Assembly: GCA_009782615.1 (NCBI GenBank)
Contig: WRIS01000006.1
Location: 51,962-115,961 of the forward strand
Reading direction: 5' to 3'
DNA length: 64,000 nt
From: Eggerthellaceae bacterium
GTDB taxonomy: Bacteria; Actinomycetota; Coriobacteriia; Coriobacteriales; Eggerthellaceae
Made by a program: the position numbers and the translations under genes. Shown here one piece after another: positions 54,544-64,000 of the stretch. Under the pieces are notes generated by a model, which was not told where the DNA came from, did no database searches, and saw only the letters and a list, made by a program, of their open reading frames with translations. Within the stretch, counting starts at the first letter, position 1. Each line of letters begins with the position of its first letter.

Positions 54544-55170
54544 TTACTTAGAATAAAGCTCGACGATAAGCTGTTCGCGAATATCCAAATCGATATGGTC
54601 GCGTTGCGGAAGCGAAAGAACACTCCCCTGCAGCTTTTCAATGTCGACTTCCAGCCATGCTGGAACTTGTACGCGCTCATTTGAAATCAGCGCGCTTTTG
54701 ATAACGAGCATATCCCGAGCCTTCGGGGCAACCGCAACCAAATCACCAGGGCGTACGCGAAATGACGGAATGTCAACGCGCTTGCCGTTTACGGTGATGT
54801 GACCATGGCGAACCTGCTGGCGAGCCTCGGCGCGCGATTTCGCAAAACCGAGTCGGTACACCACGTTATCAAGGCGACTTTCAAGAATGCGCAACAGGTT
54901 TTCACCCGTAACGCCGCTCTGGCGATTTGCCAGTTCATAGTAGCCGCGGAATTGCTTTTCCAAAAGCCCATAGGTGCGCTTGGTCTTTTGTTTTTCACGC
55001 AACTGAAGGCGGTATTCGCTTTCCTTCGGTCGCTTTTTGCCGGCTTCTCCCGGCGGGTAGTTGCGTCGCTCTATCGCGCATTTATCCGCATAGCAGCGAT
55101 CGCCCTTGAGGAACAGCTTGGTTCCTTCGCGGCGGCACAGTTTGCAGTCCGCCCCCGTATATCGAGCCAT
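54544..55170 (-). CDS. rpsD: 30S ribosomal protein S4
   Basis: The 208-residue protein has the zinc-binding form of S4: CKLCRREG...CYADKC supplies four cysteines near the N-terminus. An S4 RNA-binding domain follows ([35 protein letters not shown]). It nucleates 30S assembly on 16S rRNA and often represses its own operon. Confidence 0.98.
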   Translation of the reverse strand: MARYTGADCKLCRREGTKLFLKGDRCYADKCAIERRNYPPGEAGKKRPKESEYRLQLREKQKTKRTYGLLEKQFRGYYELANRQSGVTGENLLRILESRLDNVVYRLGFAKSRAEARQQVRHGHITVNGKRVDIPSFRVRPGDLVAVAPKARDMLVIKSALISNERVQVPAWLEVDIEKLQGSVLSLPQRDHIDLDIREQLIVELYSK

Positions 55171-55186
55171 AATAGGATCCTTTCAG

Positions 55187-55585
55187 TTAAACGCGACGAC
55201 GCTTGCGCTGACGGCAACCGTTGTGCGGAATGGGTGTGCAATCTTGAATGCTGGCAACTTCGAGACCAGCAGCCTGCAGCGAACGAATTGCCGTTTCGCG
55301 ACCCGAACCCGGGCCTTTCACGAAAACGGAAACCTTGCGCAGACCATGTTCCATGGCGACCTTCGCAGCTGCTTCAGCTGCCATCTGAGCCGCAAAGGGA
55401 GTGGACTTGCGAGAGCCCTTAAACCCTACGGTACCAGCAGATTGCCACGCGATTACATTGCCCTGAGGATCGGTAATACTTACAATCGTGTTGTTAAACG
55501 TTGATTTGATGTGCGCAGCCCCAACAGCAATGTTCTTGCGTTCAGATCGTTTGAGGCGCGTACGTACATTTTTCTTAGCTGCCAC
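55187..55585 (-). CDS. rpsK: 30S ribosomal protein S11
   Basis: The 132-residue protein is canonical: [49 protein letters not shown] and the basic end RKRRRV. It forms part of the 30S platform near the E site. It lies 16 bases upstream of rpsD in the conserved order. Confidence 0.98.
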   Translation of the reverse strand: MAAKKNVRTRLKRSERKNIAVGAAHIKSTFNNTIVSITDPQGNVIAWQSAGTVGFKGSRKSTPFAAQMAAEAAAKVAMEHGLRKVSVFVKGPGSGRETAIRSLQAAGLEVASIQDCTPIPHNGCRQRKRRRV

Positions 55586-55594
55586 TTATCTACC

Positions 55595-55963
55595 TCACTT
55601 TTTCTTTCCGCCGATTTGCTTCCTGGGACCTTTGCGCGTGCGCGCATTGGTGTGCGTGCGCTGGCCGCGGACAGGAAGTCCACGACGGTGACGCAGCCCA
55701 CGGTAGCAACCGATTTCCATGAGGCGTTTGACATTTTGAGAAACCTCGCGATGAAGGTCACCTTCAACTTTGAGGTTATCTTGGATGTAATCACGAAGTT
55801 TCGTGACATCATCTTCGCTGAGGTCTTTTACCCGAACGTCAGGATCAACACCAGTTTCAGCAAGAATCTTTTTGGATGTAGTTAGGCCAATGCCATAAAT
55901 GTAGGTCAAGCCGACTTCAATGCGCTTATCGCGAGGAAGGTCGACACCAACAAGACGTGCCAT
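55595..55963 (-). CDS. rpsM: 30S ribosomal protein S13
   Basis: The 122-residue protein has the family start ([26 protein letters not shown]), [24 protein letters not shown] and a basic tail ending GGKKK. It contacts the head of the 30S and the P-site tRNA. It is nine bases ahead of rpsK. Confidence 0.98.
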   Translation of the reverse strand: MARLVGVDLPRDKRIEVGLTYIYGIGLTTSKKILAETGVDPDVRVKDLSEDDVTKLRDYIQDNLKVEGDLHREVSQNVKRLMEIGCYRGLRHRRGLPVRGQRTHTNARTRKGPRKQIGGKKK

Positions 55964-55985
55964 AGATTAGTTCTCCTCTTTCTTC

Positions 55986-56099
55986 CTAGCCCTGACGCTG
56001 CTTATGGCGGGGATTCTCACAAATAACGAGAACCTTGCCATGGCGTCGGATAATCTTGCACTTGTCGCACATTTTCTTGACCGAAGGACGTACCTTCAT
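55986..56099 (-). CDS. rpmJ: 50S ribosomal protein L36
   Basis: A 37-residue frame: [20 protein letters not shown] at the start, then [13 protein letters not shown]. The CxxC, later Cys and His form the zinc ribbon of the C+ type of L36. The start has GAAAGGAAATG-like spacing. It lies between infA and rpsM, the standard place. Confidence 0.96.
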   Translation of the reverse strand: MKVRPSVKKMCDKCKIIRRHGKVLVICENPRHKQRQG

Positions 56100-56372
56100 A
56101 ATCATTTCCTTTCGGTTTGTGCAGGCTCGCAGTTTTTGACTCGCCCTTGGGGGCAAAGCCACCTGTAAATAAAGCCTTAAAATTCTTTCTTTGTTATTGC
56201 CTTGTTATTTCTTTGTTATTACCACACCCAGCCGCAGGTGATAGTTTGTTCGTTCGGTTACTTACTTTTTGCCGCTTATTTTTTGTCGCTTTCCCGCATA
56301 AATTTCGGGTAATTTTTCCTCATGCACACAAAAATCCCACAAACAGCACCGCTGTCGGAGGGGTCATCCACG

Positions 56373-56591
56373 TTATTTGTACCGATAAGTGATGCGTCCA
56401 CGATCAAGATCGTACACGGAAAGTTCGACAGTGACCTTATCTCCAGGTAAGATTTTGATGTAGTGCATACGCATCTTACCTGAAATATGTGCCAATATCT
56501 TGTGTCCGTTCTCGAGTTCTACCCTAAACATTGCGTTTGGCAGTGCTTCGAGCACGTTACCCTCGAGTTCGATTACATCTGCTTTGGTCAA
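56373..56591 (-). CDS. infA: Translation initiation factor IF-1
   Basis: The start is a TTG at 56591 with AAGGAG just upstream, giving the usual 72 residues ([20 protein letters not shown]). A longer frame upstream lacks IF-1 similarity. The OB fold has [26 protein letters not shown] and ends RITYRYK. IF-1 blocks the A site during initiation. The 273-base gap to rpmJ holds three tandem AATAACAA-type repeats (about 56190-56220) and no gene. Confidence 0.95.
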   Translation of the reverse strand: MTKADVIELEGNVLEALPNAMFRVELENGHKILAHISGKMRMHYIKILPGDKVTVELSVYDLDRGRITYRYK

Positions 56592-56633
56592 TAGCGCTCC
56601 TTCAAGCAATTCAGTCAATAGCGACAAACGGAA

Positions 56634-56663
56634 ATGATACCAAAAAAAACCTAGGTCGTGCAA
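56634..56663 (-). promoter_or_regulatory. Promoter of infA and the downstream ribosomal operon
   Basis: The minus strand has TTGCAC (56658-56663), an 18-base spacer with an eight-T run, and TATCAT (56634-56639) preceded by TTGG. It ends 42 bases before the infA start, so the leader is short. Confidence 0.6.
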
Positions 56664-56764
56664 GAAGAAATTGTTGACCCTGCCTTGTCGCGCCGCTAAA
56701 ATAATAATTCGTGTGCGCGGCGGACGAATAAAGTAAGCCACCGTAGCACGCACCACAGTGGTAT

Positions 56765-56840
56765 GGGCCGTTAGCTCAGTTGGTAGAGCAGGGGACTTTT
56801 AATCCCAAGGTCGCGGGTTCGATTCCCTCACGGCCCACCA
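56765..56840 (+). tRNA. tRNA-Lys (TTT)
   Basis: A complete 76-nt cloverleaf: acceptor GGGCCGT/ACGGCCC, D arm GCTC/GAGC, anticodon loop CTTTTAA with anticodon TTT, T arm with GGTTCGATTCC, and an encoded CCA. Confidence 0.97.
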
Positions 56841-56917
56841 TTTATCTTGCGCGTACGTTTTGGTTTTATGCGAAGCGTACCGTGGGTTTTCGGAATCTCC
56901 GAAAACATCTTTAGTAC

Positions 56918-56991
56918 TGGCTCGTCGTCCAACGGCAGGACTCTGGCTTTTGGTGCCAGCTATCGGGGTTCGAATCCCTGCGAGCCAGCCA
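56918..56991 (+). tRNA. tRNA-Gln (TTG)
   Basis: A 74-nt cloverleaf with acceptor TGGCTCG/CGAGCCA, anticodon stem CTGGC/GCCAG around TTTTGGT (anticodon TTG), T arm GGTTCGAATCC and encoded CCA. It is 77 bases after tRNA-Lys, so the two are probably cotranscribed. Confidence 0.97.
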
Positions 56992-57028
56992 ATTTATTTT
57001 TCATATTTGAACTGGGGTTTCTTTTGTC

Positions 57029-57049
57029 ATTGCGGGCTCGACCCGCAAT
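57029..57049. repeat. ATTGCGGG/CCCGCAAT hairpin
   Basis: An eight-base perfect stem with a five-base loop follows the tRNA pair and precedes the end of the surface protein gene. The sequence resembles the GCAATGAC cores of R1 and R2. It may serve as terminator for both converging units; on the minus strand GACAAAAG follows rather than a U run. Confidence 0.55.
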
Positions 57050-57082
57050 CTTACTCTTTCTGACATTGTTCGAATTGCTGCG

Positions 57083-60000
57083 TCACCTTGCATGGCGACC
57101 ACGCGGGTAGGCGGGCAGAGCGCGCCTCTGGAGAACAGACAGTGCCATGAACACGATGCCGATGAGTCCCGTCAATATAGCAGTCAAGAAGAACAGGCCG
57201 CCAGAATCGCTCGTATCTGGTGTCTTGTCGGTTGCCTTGTCGGTTGCAGGCTTTTTATCTTCGGGGTCTGTCGCGGTGTCTCCAGGCTTCTTGTCACCAT
57301 CGCCAGGCTCTTCCCCATCACCAGGGTCGGGTTCGGTGGGATCAGGGTCAGTTGGGTCTTCGCCGTCGCCAGGATCGGGTTCGGTGGGGTCTTCTTCAAC
57401 ATAGGTGGCTGTTATCGTTCTCTTCTCGGTAACGTTGGTGTAGTCGCCGTTCCAACCGTCAAAGACCCAGCCGTCGCGCGTGGGGTCAGCAGGCGGGGTT
57501 GCATCCGCACCATGGAATACCTGAACGGTGTCAATCACCGTTCCATCCCAGTCAAGGAATTCAACCGTATAGCGGTTAAGCGTGTAATAAACCTCCAGTT
57601 CGAGGGAGTCGCCTTCGACAATGACGCCTGAAAGCACATTATTGGGGCTGGCAGCATTGTGGGTATAGCCTGTAAACGAACGGATGATAGCCGTTACAAG
57701 CGAGCCAACATCGCCTGGGAACTCATCTGTGGCAAGAACGATATCCCCAGCTGCTAATGGGCCTAATGTGCCGCCAATTCCCCGATCGGCATAGTAGGTC
57801 ACCGTATACTTCGCAATCTTCGAGATGAGTTCTTCCTCAATATAGCTTGCTGTTACGGTTCTATTCTCAGTAACGTTGGCATAATCCCCATTCCAATTGG
57901 CAAAGATCCAGCCGTCGCGTGTGGGGTCAGCAGGCGGGGTTGCGTCGGCACCATGGAATACCTGCACGGTATCAAGCACCGTTCCGTCGTAGTCAAGGAA
58001 TTCAACCTCGTAGGTGTTGAGTGTGTAGTAGACCTTCAGTTCAAGAGAGCCGTCTTTTGCGATTGCAGCGGAAAGCACGTTATTGGTGTCGGCAGCATTG
58101 TGGGTGTAGCCCGTAAACGAACGGATAGCAGCCGCTACGAGTGAATCAACGTTACCCGAGAATTCTTCTGTGGCAAGAACGATTTCGGTTGCCAGTGCGC
58201 CGCCGATTGCGCGGTCGCCGTAGTAGGTCACCGTATATTTCGCGGTCTTTGGCGGCTCCAGCTCGCGAACAAAGGTTGCAAAAATGGTTCTGTCCTCGGT
58301 GACGTTAGTGTAGTCGCCGTTCCAACCGTCAAAGACCCAGCCGTCGCGCGTGGGGTCAGCAGGTGGGGTTGCGTCAGCACCGTGGAATACCTGCACGGTG
58401 TCAATCGCGCTTGCGTCCCAATCAAGGAATTCAACCTCGTAGATGTTAAGCGTGTAGTAGACCTTCAGTTCAAGGGAACCGTCTTCTGCGATTGCAGCAG
58501 AAAGCACATTATTGGTGTCGGCAGCATTGTGGGTGTAGCCCGTAAACGAACGGATAGTAGCTGTTGCGAGTGAGTCGATATCGCCCGAGAAATCTTCTGT
58601 GGCAAGAACGACTTCAGTTGCTAGGGCAGAACCGATTGCACGGTCGCCGTAGTAGGTCACCGTATATTTAGCGGTCTTTGGTGGTTCCAGTTCGCGAACA
58701 AAGGTCGCGAAAATGGTTCTGTCCTCGGTGACGTTGGTGTAGTCGCCGTTCCAGCCGTCAAAGACCCAGCCGTCGCGCGTGGGGTCGGCAGGTGGGGTTG
58801 CATCCGCGCCGTGAGGCACCTGAACGGCGGCAATCACGCTTGCATCCCAATCAAGGAAGGTTACGGTGTAAGAGTCGTTTGGCTCATAGCGATAGGTAAA
58901 GGTGGTGTTTTCCAGTATCGGACCGTCAGGGAAGTCAACTCCAACCCAGCTACCTGGCTTTTGATCAAAGCCTGGGTTGGGCTGCATGTCTGTGGGGACA
59001 TGAACAGGATTCGCGCCCCAGATAACTTGTTCTGAGGTGGTAGTAACCGTGCCACCGAAGGTACCGTTTTCTATTTCGTAAGTTACGGTGTAAGAGTCGT
59101 TTGGCTCATAGCGATAGGTAAAGGTGGTTTTTTCCAGTATCGGACCGTCAGGGAAGTCAACTTCAACCCAGCTACCTGGCTTTTGATCAAAGCCTGGGTT
59201 GGGCTGCATGTCTGTGGGGACATGAACAGGATTCGCGCCCCAGATAACTTCTTCTGAAGTTGAGGTAACCGTGCCACCGAAGGTACCGTTTTCTATTTCA
59301 TAGGTTACGGTATATTGAAGAAGCACGCGGACAGTATACTCTCTTGATTTTCCGCTCTCTGAAGTAACCGTATACGGTCCCAGTGCCGAAAGGTCGTAGA
59401 GTTCATCTACTTCGTGTTCTGGGTCTATGGTAGCAAAATCAGACCAGACGAGAGAAGAAAGACGCAAAGCGGCAAGGTCAGTATCTGAAGGCATAATTAT
59501 GGTGATAGTGCCCACCATGTCTGGGTCGTCTTCATTAGTAATGACGGTGTCGCCGATTTGACCATCAAGAGTAAATTCTGTGATGTAATTGTCGTCTGAG
59601 TAAACTACAAAGGCTATTTCTACGTCAGCACTGGCAGTTAGGCTCGGGGCATCTGGATTTGAAGCATTAACGGTAAGAGTCGCGCTGTAGTCGCTAGGAA
59701 TAAGGTCTGCATCAGGCTGTATGGTAAAGGTTGCGCTTTCGCCCGGAGCAAGCAGAGTTTCCCAAAGCGGAGAAACAACAATGGTATAGCCTGATGGCGC
59801 AACAGGCTCAGCAAGCAACACCGAGTCTGTGCCTATGTTGGTTACTGTTATTGTCTGAGCAGCAGGTTGCACGTAGGGATATGAGAGTTCCCCAAAATCT
59901 ATGGGAGAAGGCGTTGCTTCAATTTTGCAGCTTGCTACAAAAACTTCCTCGTGCATATCGAAAAAGCCGCTGGTATTACCGTTTTCATAGTAGATACCAC

Positions 60001-61420
60001 TATTCAACCCTTCAGTGTCCCATTGTACCGTTGCACCTGAAGAAGGCATATAGGCAAGGTGATCATCAGTGCCTTCCAGATACTGATCGGTCTCTGGCGT
60101 AGGTAGGGTTCCTATCGGATCCCATGCGACCACAATGCCGTCGCCAGTGATACTTGGTGATGCGCCCCTTTGTTGCCAAATAGTGCTGTTGCTGGGATTG
60201 TCGGTTTGAGATCCTACCAGATTTGTACCATATGAAAAGACGAAGCCGCCCGTCACTGTCACAGAAGCAGTCGAAGCAACCGCACGGATAGCATTGCCCG
60301 TTGTTGCTCTCACAACACCACCCGACACAACGATTTCCGCATTGAGAGCATTTGAAGTTGCCGTGCTAATAGCAGTGCCACCAGGGGCTGTTGCCTGCAC
60401 CAGTCCTCCCGTAATATACGCCTTTCCGCCAGGAGTTCCAGCAAGCTGAATCGCACGCCCTTGCGTGCCGCTAGTGCTAACCGTACCACCGGAAACCGAG
60501 ACCTTACCATTCGTTGCAATAGCATAGCTGGTAGTCGAGCCGAATGCGTCTACTACTGCGTTGTCTGTTATCAACAGTTCAGAATCAACGCCGCTCATAG
60601 TGATTGTTCCGACAGCGGCAAAATTATTGGAAGAGTAAACCCAAGCATCACCTTCAATAGTTAGCGAGGCGTCGTTTCCCGACATACTGATTGCGCTGCC
60701 GGTATGAGCCCCCACCTGTCCGCTAACCGTCACAGATGCATTTGCTCCCGACATGGTGATTCCAGTACCACTCCCAGCAGCCTCAACCTCACCTTTTATC
60801 GTTACCGACGCATTTGTTCCCGACAGGTTAATTGCGCCGCCAGAAGTTGTTGTCACCTTGGCGTTTTCCTCAACAGTCAAAGAAGCATCGGCACCAACCA
60901 TATTGACGGCATTGCCCGCGCTTGCCCTCACTTCTCCATACACAATGAGTTCGGCAAATTGTCCCAACCCTTGCCCGTTAGTCCCAGCCTGCCAGGTAAT
61001 TGCATTGTTATTGTTGTTGTTTACCACGCTGCCAGTATCGGCAATTACGAATGTCCCATTTCCAGTAATGGCTACGAGAGGCTGGTTCACGGTGTTTGAT
61101 TTAGTATAGTTTGCGTCCCAAGTTGCGGTCGCCGTAGAGCCCGAAGGAGAGTCAAAGGCAAACACAAGCGGAGGGCCAGACGTATCACCAGTTATTGTCA
61201 CGTCGCCAGTGATGGTGTATGTATTTCCAGAACACGACCAATTTGGATAGCTTGCGCCGTTATTGTTGTCGGTAAGATCAATGGTGGCGTCGCTTGCCGC
61301 ATGGGCAAATGGTGGCGTGAGGGCAAAAAACGGAACGAGAGTAAACACGAGTAAAAGCACCAGTGCCACGGTAAAGGGCACAGTTGACAGTTTTCTTCCG
61401 TTGTTGCTTTTCCCTAGCAA
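57083..61420 (-). CDS. Giant modular surface protein with InlB-type repeats
   Basis: The 1445-residue protein starts at a TTG with only a weak site. A signal peptide ends near AHA-ASD. Residues ~45-420 are a beta-helix-like series of short Gly/Ser/Thr/Val repeats (MSGANASVTVSGQV-like). Then come an Ig-like HYDIN/choice-of-anchor segment and a DUF5018-like domain. Two ~74-residue repeats begin YTVTYEIENGTFGGTV, and four ~140-residue units pair a MucBP-like half (VTYYGDRAIG...GYTHNAA) with an InlB B-repeat (PTRDGWVFDGWNGDYTNV). The tail is Thr/Pro/Asp-rich, then KTPDTSDSGG, a hydrophobic helix and arginines, a degenerate sortase-type signal. It is likely a wall-attached adhesin. Confidence 0.9.
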   Translation of the reverse strand: MLGKSNNGRKLSTVPFTVALVLLLVFTLVPFFALTPPFAHAASDATIDLTDNNNGASYPNWSCSGNTYTITGDVTITGDTSGPPLVFAFDSPSGSTATATWDANYTKSNTVNQPLVAITGNGTFVIADTGSVVNNNNNNAITWQAGTNGQGLGQFAELIVYGEVRASAGNAVNMVGADASLTVEENAKVTTTSGGAINLSGTNASVTIKGEVEAAGSGTGITMSGANASVTVSGQVGAHTGSAISMSGNDASLTIEGDAWVYSSNNFAAVGTITMSGVDSELLITDNAVVDAFGSTTSYAIATNGKVSVSGGTVSTSGTQGRAIQLAGTPGGKAYITGGLVQATAPGGTAISTATSNALNAEIVVSGGVVRATTGNAIRAVASTASVTVTGGFVFSYGTNLVGSQTDNPSNSTIWQQRGASPSITGDGIVVAWDPIGTLPTPETDQYLEGTDDHLAYMPSSGATVQWDTEGLNSGIYYENGNTSGFFDMHEEVFVASCKIEATPSPIDFGELSYPYVQPAAQTITVTNIGTDSVLLAEPVAPSGYTIVVSPLWETLLAPGESATFTIQPDADLIPSDYSATLTVNASNPDAPSLTASADVEIAFVVYSDDNYITEFTLDGQIGDTVITNEDDPDMVGTITIIMPSDTDLAALRLSSLVWSDFATIDPEHEVDELYDLSALGPYTVTSESGKSREYTVRVLLQYTVTYEIENGTFGGTVTSTSEEVIWGANPVHVPTDMQPNPGFDQKPGSWVEVDFPDGPILEKTTFTYRYEPNDSYTVTYEIENGTFGGTVTTTSEQVIWGANPVHVPTDMQPNPGFDQKPGSWVGVDFPDGPILENTTFTYRYEPNDSYTVTFLDWDASVIAAVQVPHGADATPPADPTRDGWVFDGWNGDYTNVTEDRTIFATFVRELEPPKTAKYTVTYYGDRAIGSALATEVVLATEDFSGDIDSLATATIRSFTGYTHNAADTNNVLSAAIAEDGSLELKVYYTLNIYEVEFLDWDASAIDTVQVFHGADATPPADPTRDGWVFDGWNGDYTNVTEDRTIFATFVRELEPPKTAKYTVTYYGDRAIGGALATEIVLATEEFSGNVDSLVAAAIRSFTGYTHNAADTNNVLSAAIAKDGSLELKVYYTLNTYEVEFLDYDGTVLDTVQVFHGADATPPADPTRDGWIFANWNGDYANVTENRTVTASYIEEELISKIAKYTVTYYADRGIGGTLGPLAAGDIVLATDEFPGDVGSLVTAIIRSFTGYTHNAASPNNVLSGVIVEGDSLELEVYYTLNRYTVEFLDWDGTVIDTVQVFHGADATPPADPTRDGWVFDGWNGDYTNVTEKRTITATYVEEDPTEPDPGDGEDPTDPDPTEPDPGDGEEPGDGDKKPGDTATDPEDKKPATDKATDKTPDTSDSGGLFFLTAILTGLIGIVFMALSVLQRRALPAYPRGRHAR

Positions 61421-61474
61421 TAGACTACTTCGTTTTCCCTACGTTTAATTACCGACCACTTTTTTCATTTACCT

Positions 61475-61506
61475 TTGTTGCACTAATAATGCCCTTAATG
61501 CAACAA
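61475..61506 (-). promoter_or_regulatory. Inverted repeat upstream of the surface protein gene
   Basis: TTGTTGCA (61475-61482) and TGCAACAA (61499-61506) form a perfect palindrome with a 16-base spacer, about 55 bases before the start of the gene at 61420. A second palindrome, GGGTATACCC, is at 61534-61543. Both are plausible regulator sites; no regulator is adjacent. Confidence 0.4.
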
Positions 61507-61654
61507 TCAAAAACATCGACTTTTCGAATCGATGGGTATACCCTCTATAATGTTACCACAAAAATGCCGTTGTTTGGCGCTTTATCTCGATAGTTCTTAT
61601 TTAGCAGAATTTATACTTCATAGAACCTGACAGGAGCTCCCTTGCATTCCACAA

Positions 61655-61728
61655 TGATAAAGAATGATAAAAGAAGGATAAAAGAAGGATAAAAGAAGGA
61701 TGGGGACTTCTTGTCGCCCATCCTTCTT
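61655..61728 (-). terminator. Terminator plus AAAAGAAGGAT tandem repeats
   Basis: On the minus strand AAGAAGGATGGG/CCCATCCTTCTT (61693-61728) forms a 12-bp stem, followed by TTATCCTTCTTTT, which derives from four tandem copies of an 11-bp AAAAGAAGGAT unit (from about 61657). It likely ends the surface protein gene at 61870, about 140 bases away. The GC-rich 61730-61869 gap has no gene. Confidence 0.6.
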
Positions 61729-61869
61729 GGTGGTTAGTGCTTGGCGGCTCCGCTAGGTTCGGTTGCTACGCTGGGTGCCGAGTGTCGAGTGCTGGCTACT
61801 CCAGCTGCGCTAGGTGCTCCAACTACGCCAGGTTAGCGTGTAGCGTGTCGGTGCTTGTTGCCGCATCCG

Positions 61870-64000
61870 CTACTTTCTTGCATGACTTCCTTTGGTCGTC
61901 GTTGCCATCTTGGGACGGCGTTGCAGAAGCGACAAGCCCATCAGCAACAAACTTCCTGTTCCGAGCGCCATGGCAAGCAGCGAGAATGTCTTGGTAGTAT
62001 CTCCCGTATCGGGAACCTTCTTTGCAGGAACCTTTTCGGGCTCAGCTTGAGGTTCTTCTTTTGCAGGTGCTTCAGGTTCAGGTTCTACTGCTACTTCAAC
62101 ATACGTTGCCCGAACAACCGTATCTGCGGTGATGTTGGTATACTTCCCACTCCAGCCATCAAAGACCCAGCCTTCGCGTGTGGGGTCAGCAGGCGCAGTT
62201 GCATCGCTACCATGTTCTACTTGGACAGATTCGATTATCTCTCCGTCGTGGTCGATAAAGATAACGGTATACGTGTTAAGCGTGTAGAAAACCTTGAGTT
62301 CCAAAGAATCATCTTCTGCGATGGTGCCCGACAACACGTTGTTGGGGTTGGCAGCATCATGAGTATAGCCCGTGAAATCAAGAATTGCGGCAGTTACCGA
62401 TGAGCCAATGATTCCTGAAAGTTCTTTGGTATCCAGGACAATTTCAGCTGCGAGCGGCGTGGTGCCTAGAGCTTTGTCACCGTAGTAAGTTACCGTGTAT
62501 TTTGCGAATTCTTCTATTTCTTCTGGCTCGATATAGCTTGCTGTTACGGTTTCGTCCTTGGTGACGTTAGTGTAGTTACCTTCCCAACCGACGAAAATCC
62601 AGCCTTCGTGTTCAGGGGTGTTAGGCGGTGTTGCATCTTCGCCGTGAGCTACCTGAACAGCGTCAAGGATTTCCCCGTCGCGGTCAATAAAGGTCACGGT
62701 GTAGATGTTGGGTGCGTAGGTGTAGGTAAACTCGAGATCACCCGTTATGATGGTTCCCTCAAGAGGAATGAGTGCCCAAGCGCCCGTGTTTTGGTCGAAT
62801 TCGGGGCTGTTACCCTTCATGCCCGTTGGAATATTATCGAGGTCTGTGCCGTAAGTATAGGCTTGAGTGATGGGTTCGGTGGTGCCATCTGCCCAAGTTC
62901 CGTTTACTATGTTGAAGGTCACGGTGTAGACGTTAGGCGTGTAATAGAAGGTTATCTCGTTGTCGGTAGCCTTGAGTTTGAGGATCTTGGATGCAGCATC
63001 TACCGTATAGCCATAGATATCGATTGCCGATTCGCTGACGTCGGTGTCCATCGTTTGATCGGTGGCTACCTTGTCCTCTGCCAGTTTAGTGGTGGTACCA
63101 ACCAGATAGTAGTGAACGGTGTATTCAAGGTCGGTCTTGGGTGCAAAGTAGGCGGTATAGGTTGTTTCTTGGAACAAGCCGCCATTTTGTACTGGAAGCA
63201 CCTGTGCGTTTGTAAGGTTTGTTGCGTCAACGGTAAGCGAAGTTCTCCACTGTGAGAAATTGTAGCCAGGAGACGGTATCGCGAGCGAACCTTGCGGGTT
63301 GCCCGTAACTGGAGCAACGCTTTCGCTTGCCTTGTCTACCAGCCCGCCAACAATATCAGCAACATATTTTATGATTACGGCTTCGTTTTCTAAGTAGGTA
63401 TAGGTGTAGATTAGTCCTTCTCCTTTAACTGTTTCGAGTGTTATGTCGGCGACACCCCAACTGCCCGAACCCTGATCGTAGCCTACGTTTGGCTTCATAC
63501 CGATGGGAATGTTAGGGAGTGGCTGTGCATAGGTTCCTGTTTCGGTGATGTCGTCTGTGCTGCCGTCTGCCCAGGTACCGTTTACTATCGTATAGATTAC
63601 GCTATACGGGTCAGCGGTAAACGTCCAAGAGCCAGTAAAGGCAACGTCTTTGCCGGGCATGGTGAATTTGCCATCAGCATCAACGCTTGCATCATCTGTC
63701 TCCCAACCATCAAAGCTCCACACGCCAGTTTCGCCCTTGGCATTGGTGGTCTCCGTGGTGGTCAGTGCACCCTCAACCGTAACGTTTGAGCCTACTTGAT
63801 ATTGTTTTTCGGTAGGCAGCGAGCTATGGGTTGCCGGAGCTTCAGAGTCAGTGTCGAGTGCATAAGTAACTTTGTAGTACGGGTCAGCGGTAAACGTCCA
63901 AGAGCCAGTAAAGGCAACGTCTTTGCCGGGCATGGTGAATTTGCCATCAGCATCAACGCTTGCATCATCTGTCTCCCAACCATCAAAGCTCCACACGCCA
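61870..64000 (-). CDS. Modular surface protein with VPDTGD sorting-like tail, N-terminus outside window
   Basis: The frame stays open to the right edge (over 700 residues visible). It contains two near-identical units (GVWSFDGWETDDASVDADG ... GSWTFTADPY, DNA copies at 63608-63727 and 63878-64000), IVNGTWADGTT modules, MucBP-like segments and InlB B-type repeats (PTREGWVFDGWSGKYTNI). The C-terminus is a Pro/Glu/Ala linker, then KKVPDTGDTTKTF, a hydrophobic helix and a basic end, a variant sortase signal. It is paralogous in its last third to the neighbour at 57083, with matching VTYYGDKALGTTPLAAEIV units. Role inferred: wall-linked adhesin. Confidence 0.9.
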   Translation of the reverse strand, partial: GVWSFDGWETDDASVDADGKFTMPGKDVAFTGSWTFTADPYYKVTYALDTDSEAPATHSSLPTEKQYQVGSNVTVEGALTTTETTNAKGETGVWSFDGWETDDASVDADGKFTMPGKDVAFTGSWTFTADPYSVIYTIVNGTWADGSTDDITETGTYAQPLPNIPIGMKPNVGYDQGSGSWGVADITLETVKGEGLIYTYTYLENEAVIIKYVADIVGGLVDKASESVAPVTGNPQGSLAIPSPGYNFSQWRTSLTVDATNLTNAQVLPVQNGGLFQETTYTAYFAPKTDLEYTVHYYLVGTTTKLAEDKVATDQTMDTDVSESAIDIYGYTVDAASKILKLKATDNEITFYYTPNVYTVTFNIVNGTWADGTTEPITQAYTYGTDLDNIPTGMKGNSPEFDQNTGAWALIPLEGTIITGDLEFTYTYAPNIYTVTFIDRDGEILDAVQVAHGEDATPPNTPEHEGWIFVGWEGNYTNVTKDETVTASYIEPEEIEEFAKYTVTYYGDKALGTTPLAAEIVLDTKELSGIIGSSVTAAILDFTGYTHDAANPNNVLSGTIAEDDSLELKVFYTLNTYTVIFIDHDGEIIESVQVEHGSDATAPADPTREGWVFDGWSGKYTNITADTVVRATYVEVAVEPEPEAPAKEEPQAEPEKVPAKKVPDTGDTTKTFSLLAMALGTGSLLLMGLSLLQRRPKMATTTKGSHARK

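Overview
The window looks like chromosomal DNA of a Gram-positive actinobacterium of the class Coriobacteriia. The inference rests on gene content and not on a database search: an oxaloacetate decarboxylase/biotin carrier fusion next to AccC, a giant one-piece 2-hydroxyacyl-CoA dehydratase activase, PcsB/NlpC-type wall hydrolases with twin-arginine signals, a RecJ-RecQ fusion, the infA-rpmJ-rpsM-rpsK-rpsD-rpoA-rplQ block, and very large InlB-repeat surface proteins. Base composition is roughly balanced. Genus cannot be fixed.

Layout. 1-7.5 kb: a membrane GGDEF (c-di-GMP synthase) gene cut by the left edge, an OatA-like O-acyltransferase, tRNA-Pro, two paralogous secreted NlpC/P60 hydrolases and a membrane J-domain protein. 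7.7-10.7 kb: ribosomal protein S1, a Fur/PerR regulator and a GNAT acetyltransferase. 10.8-17 kb: a tightly packed minus-strand operon, (OadA-BCCP)-accC-asp23-nusB-xseB-dxs, joining biotin-dependent carboxylation, transcription antitermination, DNA repair and isoprenoid synthesis. 17.2-18.5 kb: no convincing protein gene, but a c-di-GMP-I riboswitch followed on the same strand by an array of hairpins with an invariant UAGGGGU-type loop. 18.5-31 kb: a wall lysozyme-like protein, WrpA-like peptidase, RsmI, the 1.58-kiloresidue dehydratase activase with its TetR regulator, a UPF0210 protein, TlyA, small membrane proteins and a PadR regulator.

31-43 kb: asd and lysC (aspartate pathway), an MFS exporter, zinc phospholipase C-like and TRIC/UPF0126 proteins, a JAB-like protein, a 110-bp tandem repeat, a PiT phosphate transporter with its DUF47 partner, an MBL hydrolase and bifunctional Rel. 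43-52 kb: the RecJ-RecQ fusion, a DUF1538/P-II pair, an acyl carrier protein and a CopA-type ATPase. 52-57 kb: the ribosomal protein alpha operon (minus strand) with tRNA-Lys and tRNA-Gln. 57-64 kb: two modular surface proteins with sortase-like tails; the second runs off the right edge.

The most interesting locus is 17,409-18,046 (minus strand). A promoter, a c-di-GMP-I aptamer, terminator-like hairpins and a multi-hairpin noncoding tract are in register. Stem covariation and wobble pairs both indicate that the minus strand is the functional RNA. The loops resemble the repeated binding motifs of protein-sponge RNAs such as CsrB, although the motif itself is not one I recognise. A c-di-GMP-controlled sponge RNA is a hypothesis, not a demonstrated function.
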